A stretch of DNA of 64,000 nt from Competibacter_A sp037045685. GTDB lineage: Bacteria > Pseudomonadota > Gammaproteobacteria > Competibacterales > Competibacteraceae. The DNA is taken from assembly GCA_037045685.1 (NCBI GenBank), contig JBAOII010000028.1, positions 124,001-188,000 of the forward strand, read 5' to 3'. Below are positions 58,569 through 64,000 of the stretch, piece after piece; positions within the stretch are counted from its first letter, which is position 1; each line of letters starts with the position of its first letter. Both the position numbers and the translations under genes were made by a program. The notes beneath the pieces were generated by a model. It saw nothing but the letters and a program-made list of their open reading frames with translations. It had not been told where the DNA came from and searched no databases.

Positions 58569-59819
58569 ATGAACCGTTCCCGACAGGACATTACCCTGCT
58601 GTTCGCCGCGCGCATGACCCGGCTGTTCGCTTATGGCGCCTTATCGGTGATTCTGGTGCTGTATCTGGCGGAACTGGGGCTCAACGAGGCGCTGATCGGG
58701 GCACTGCTCACCGCGACGCTGGTCGGCGATGCCGGCATTTCGCTGGCGATGACCACCACGGCGGATCGGCTGGGGCGGCGGCGCATGCTGCTGCTGGGCG
58801 CGGCGCTGATGGCGCTGGCCGGCGCGGCGTTCCTGCTGACGCGGGAGCCCGCCTTGCTGATTCTGGCCGCCATCGTCGGAGTCATCAGCCCCAGCGGCAA
58901 CGAGATCGGCCCCTTTCTCTCCATCGAGCAAGCCGCCTTGGCACAACTGCTGCCGGACCGGCGCCGCACTCACGTTTTCGCCTGGTACAACTTGGCCGGC
59001 TCTTTCACCACGGCGCTGGGCGCCCTGGGCGGCGGCTGGCTGGCGCAGGCTTTACAGAGTGCCGGGATGGAGGCGCTGGAATCGTACCGCGTGGTTCTGG
59101 CCGGTTACGCGCTGGGCGGCATCGTGCTGGCGCTGCTCTTTCTCGGCCTGTCCCCGCAGGTCGAAGTCGCGCCGACCGCCCATGCTCCAGCGACGCCCCG
59201 CATCCTCGGCCTGCACCGCTCCCGGAGCGTCGTCCTGTCCCTGAGCGCCCTGTTCGCCCTGGACGCCTTCGCCGGCGGCTTCGTGGTGCAGAGCCTGCTG
59301 GCCTATTGGTTCTATCTGCGCTTCGGCGCGGAGCCGGGCCTGCTCGGCAGCATTTTCTTCGGCGCGAACGTGTTGGCGGGGATTTCCGCCCTGCTCGCCG
59401 CCCGGCTCGCGGCGCGGTTCGGCTTGATCAACACCATGGTGTTCACCCACATCCCGTCGAACATCCTGCTGTGCCTGGTTCCGCTGATGCCGAACCTGAC
59501 GCTGGCGATCATCGTCATGCTGCTGCGGTTCAGCATTTCCCAGATGGACGTGCCGACCCGCCAGTCCTACACCGTGGCGGTGGTCGCGCCCGACGAGCGC
59601 GCCGCCGCCGCCGGCGTCACCAACATCGCCCGTTCGATCGGCGCCGCCGTGTCGCCGTTTTTGAGCGGCTTGTTGCTGTCCAATCCGCTGCTGCTGAACG
59701 CGCCTTTATTCCTGGCCGGCGGCTTGAAAATCGTTTACGACCTGTTGTTGTACCGTCGCTTCCGAGCCCTCAAGCCCCCGGAAGAAGCGTCGGAAGCCAG
59801 CCAACAACAACGGGGTTGA
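58569..59819 (+). CDS. MFS transporter
   Basis: 416 residues with about 12 membrane segments. The loop 2-3 motif is ADRLGRRRML; the second half (from about 215) begins with the LSLSALFALDAFAGGF stretch. A possible drug or metabolite exporter; I cannot read the substrate. It is convergent with the rhodanese gene. Confidence 0.85.
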   Translation: MNRSRQDITLLFAARMTRLFAYGALSVILVLYLAELGLNEALIGALLTATLVGDAGISLAMTTTADRLGRRRMLLLGAALMALAGAAFLLTREPALLILAAIVGVISPSGNEIGPFLSIEQAALAQLLPDRRRTHVFAWYNLAGSFTTALGALGGGWLAQALQSAGMEALESYRVVLAGYALGGIVLALLFLGLSPQVEVAPTAHAPATPRILGLHRSRSVVLSLSALFALDAFAGGFVVQSLLAYWFYLRFGAEPGLLGSIFFGANVLAGISALLAARLAARFGLINTMVFTHIPSNILLCLVPLMPNLTLAIIVMLLRFSISQMDVPTRQSYTVAVVAPDERAAAAGVTNIARSIGAAVSPFLSGLLLSNPLLLNAPLFLAGGLKIVYDLLLYRRFRALKPPEEASEASQQQRG

Positions 59820-59852
59820 TGGACTGGAGACATCGTCCGGCATCTCCGGCGT

Positions 59853-60302
59853 TCAACTCTGTCGCCAAGGCAACCCCTCGGCCCGCCAACCGCCCACGCC
59901 CCGATGACCGTCGGCGTCGAGCTGGCCCTCGAAGCCATCGGCGACATTGTAGGTGGCATAGCCGTGCAGGGCGAGCAGTTCGGCGGCTTGGCGCGAGCGC
60001 ACCCCACTGCGGCAGATCAGGTAGATCGTCCGGTCCGGCATCACGCCCCGCTCCCGCAACTCTTCCAGAAAGCCGGGATTGTTCTCCATCGTCGGGAACA
60101 TCAGCCATTCGACTTGCACCACCGGCTTGCCCAGACTGGCGAGATCGGGACCGCCGACGTAAGCCCATTCGGCGCGAGTGCGGACATCGACCAGCACCGC
60201 CTCGGCCCGGTCTCGCAAATCCCGCCAAGTCCGACCGGGGCTGACATCGCCGAGAAACTGGCCTCGCGCGTTGCGGGGATCGCCAAGTATTCGAGCAACC
60301 AT
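59853..60302 (-). CDS. Rhodanese-domain sulfurtransferase
   Basis: 149 residues, a single rhodanese domain. The active-site cysteine is in YLICRSGVRS near residue 97, preceded by VDVRTRAEW. It may transfer sulfane sulfur; no partner gene is adjacent. It lies 46 bases after ppk1. Confidence 0.87.
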   Translation of the reverse strand: MVARILGDPRNARGQFLGDVSPGRTWRDLRDRAEAVLVDVRTRAEWAYVGGPDLASLGKPVVQVEWLMFPTMENNPGFLEELRERGVMPDRTIYLICRSGVRSRQAAELLALHGYATYNVADGFEGQLDADGHRGVGGWRAEGLPWRQS

Positions 60303-60348
60303 CGTCCGATTCTCTCCAAAAGCTGTTTCTGGTTTTGCGTGAAGGCGA

Positions 60349-62603
<2,255 letters not shown>

Positions 62604-62607
<4 letters not shown>

Positions 62608-64000
62608 CGCACCTTCGAGTCTTTCGCTTCTTTAGGATTGGGGCGGCTCCGCTTGGAATCCCCGGCGAGCGCCGTCTCCAGCCGTTCGCACAGCGTGCGC
62701 AACACTTCGACGCGCGCGTGGCGCTTATCGTTCGCTTCGATCAGCGCCCATGGCGCCTGCCGGGTGCTGGTGCGCTCCACCATGTCGTTGACGGCCATCT
62801 CGTAATCCGTCCAGCGCTCGCGGTTGCGCCAGTCTTCCTCGGTCAGCTTCCACGCCTTGTAGGAAATCTGCTCCCGCTCCTTGAACCGGCGCAACTGCTC
62901 CTCCGGGGTGATGTGCAACCAAAATTTCAGCAGCACGATGCCCCGCTCCACCAGCTGGGCCTCGAAGTCGTTGATCTCGGCGTAAGCGCGCTGCCATTCG
63001 CGGGTGCGAGCGAACCCTTCGATCCGCTCCACCAACACCCGGCCGTACCAACTGCGGTCGTAGATGGTCACCCGGCCCGCTCGCGGAAGGTGCCGCCAGA
63101 ACCGCCACAGATAATTGTGCGCGGCTTCCTCGTCGGTCGGGGCGGCGATCTGGATCACCTGATAATCGCGGGCGTCGAGCGCGGCGGTGATGCGGCGAAT
63201 GCTACCCCCCTTGCCGGCCGCATCCCAGCCCTCGAACACCAGGATGGTCGAAACCTTGCGATCGCGGGCCGCGCGCTGGAGCTGGTTCAGCTTGGCCTGA
63301 TAGCGTTTCATGTCGGCGTCGTAATCGTCCTTGGCCAAGGTCTTGCTCATGTCCAGGCGCGAGAGGACCGTCACCGGCCCCATCGCGTTGATCTCGGCCG
63401 GGGGCGGCTTGGGGCGAGCGTCGCCGTTGCCGGCGACAGGCGCTTTATCGGCCTCTTCGAGCCGGAACCGGATGGCGTCGCGAATGGCGGTGGCCACCGC
63501 GACGCTGCGATACCGCTCGTCGTAACCCTCGACGATCTTCCACGGCGCCAGTCCGGTGCTGGTCTTCATGAGGGTGCGCTCGGCGGCGGCGACGAACTGG
63601 TCGTACAGCTCCCAGTGCTGCCAGTCGCGCTTGGAGATCCGCCAGTGCAGCAGCGGGTTTTTCTCCAGCTTGCGCAGGCGCTCTCTCTGCGCCTCCTTGG
63701 ACAGATGCATCCAGAACTTCAATATCAGAGCGCCGTCGTCGGCCAGGGTCTTCTCGAAGGTCTTGATCCGCTCCAAGCGCTCGTCGAACTCCGCCAAGCC
63801 GATGTGCCCGTAAACGTGATCGAGAATCGGCATCGAGTACCACGAACTCAGAAACAAACCCATCCGCCCCCGAGGCGGCAACTCCCGCCAGAAGCGCCAA
63901 TACTCGGGTCGGTCGCGCTCCTCGTCCGACAGCTCGCCGAAGGCGCGGGTGATCAGCCAGCGCGAATCCAACCATTCGTGCAACTGGTTGACGGTCTCGC
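62604..64000 (-). CDS. pap: Polyphosphate:AMP phosphotransferase (tandem PPK2), 5' end outside window
   Basis: The frame stays open to the window edge, so the N-terminus is missing; about 465 residues are visible. Two PPK2 domains are recognisable. The C-terminal one is complete, with Walker A GWDAAGKGGS and Walker B DRSWYGRVLVERIEGF. The N-terminal one has SSWYSMPILDHVYG in place of Asp-Arg-Ser-Trp-Tyr-Gly, so it is catalytically degenerate, as in class II PPK2 enzymes. It phosphorylates AMP (to ADP) with polyphosphate. Coupling to ppk1 by a four-base overlap joins polyphosphate synthesis and use. Confidence 0.9.

Overview
The window comes from a GC-rich (about two-thirds G+C by eye) gammaproteobacterium. 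The evidence is the order tRNA-Tyr, tRNA-Gly, tRNA-Thr, tuf, tRNA-Trp, secE, nusG, rplK, rplA, rplJ, rplL, rpoB, rpoC (33.6-47.5 kb), which is the classical gammaproteobacterial arrangement. Polyphosphate enzymes and a proton-type pyrophosphatase would suit a polyphosphate- or glycogen-cycling wastewater lineage such as Competibacteraceae. That placement is a guess; no 16S gene is present.

Layout. 0-8.8 kb: a signalling block of a HAMP-type membrane protein, an MFS carrier with a built-in sensor half, a periplasmic binding protein, a GNAT protein and a SpoIIE-type phosphatase, facing a convergent Ser/Thr kinase and STAS protein; this looks like a partner-switching system. 8.8-16.6 kb: a minus-strand defence island with type III restriction-modification (mod, res), a DUF1016 nuclease, two MntA/HepT-type pairs, VapBC, and the collapsed remnant of a second mod. 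16.6-22.5 kb: polA with larB, larE and larC (nickel-pincer cofactor synthesis). 22.5-25.8 kb: a membrane polyferredoxin, a Uma2 protein and a Tat-exported DUF362 protein. 26.3-33.0 kb: membrane pyrophosphatase behind a perfect 20-bp inverted repeat, an unknown protein, a DUF938 methyltransferase, a HAD hydrolase, DUF423, and an AT-rich gene with 158-residue tandem repeats. 33.3-47.6 kb: the tRNA/tuf/ribosomal/RNA polymerase block. 47.6-50.3 kb: an ABC exporter and MsrA.

The most interesting part is 50.3-58.4 kb. btaA-btaB (betaine lipid), a PlcP/LpxH-like metallophosphatase, a GT4 glycosyltransferase, a PAP2 phosphatase and olsB-olsA (ornithine lipid) lie in one co-directional run. Divergent from it are an esterase and a membrane-anchored 2-oxoglutarate oxygenase, and the shared intergenic region holds two Pho-box-like 7-4-7 repeats, one in each orientation. 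This reads as a phosphate-starvation membrane-remodelling locus with three phosphorus-free lipid routes side by side. Downstream (58.6-64 kb) are an MFS carrier, a rhodanese, ppk1 and a polyphosphate:AMP phosphotransferase running off the end, so phosphorus storage and phosphorus sparing are close neighbours.

Caution: single-base frameshifts interrupt polA, an ABC ATPase and a glycosyltransferase that otherwise look intact, as well as res, mod and hepT. polA is too important to be broken in four places, so uncorrected sequencing indels are likely, and the frameshifted defence genes should not be called dead on this evidence alone.
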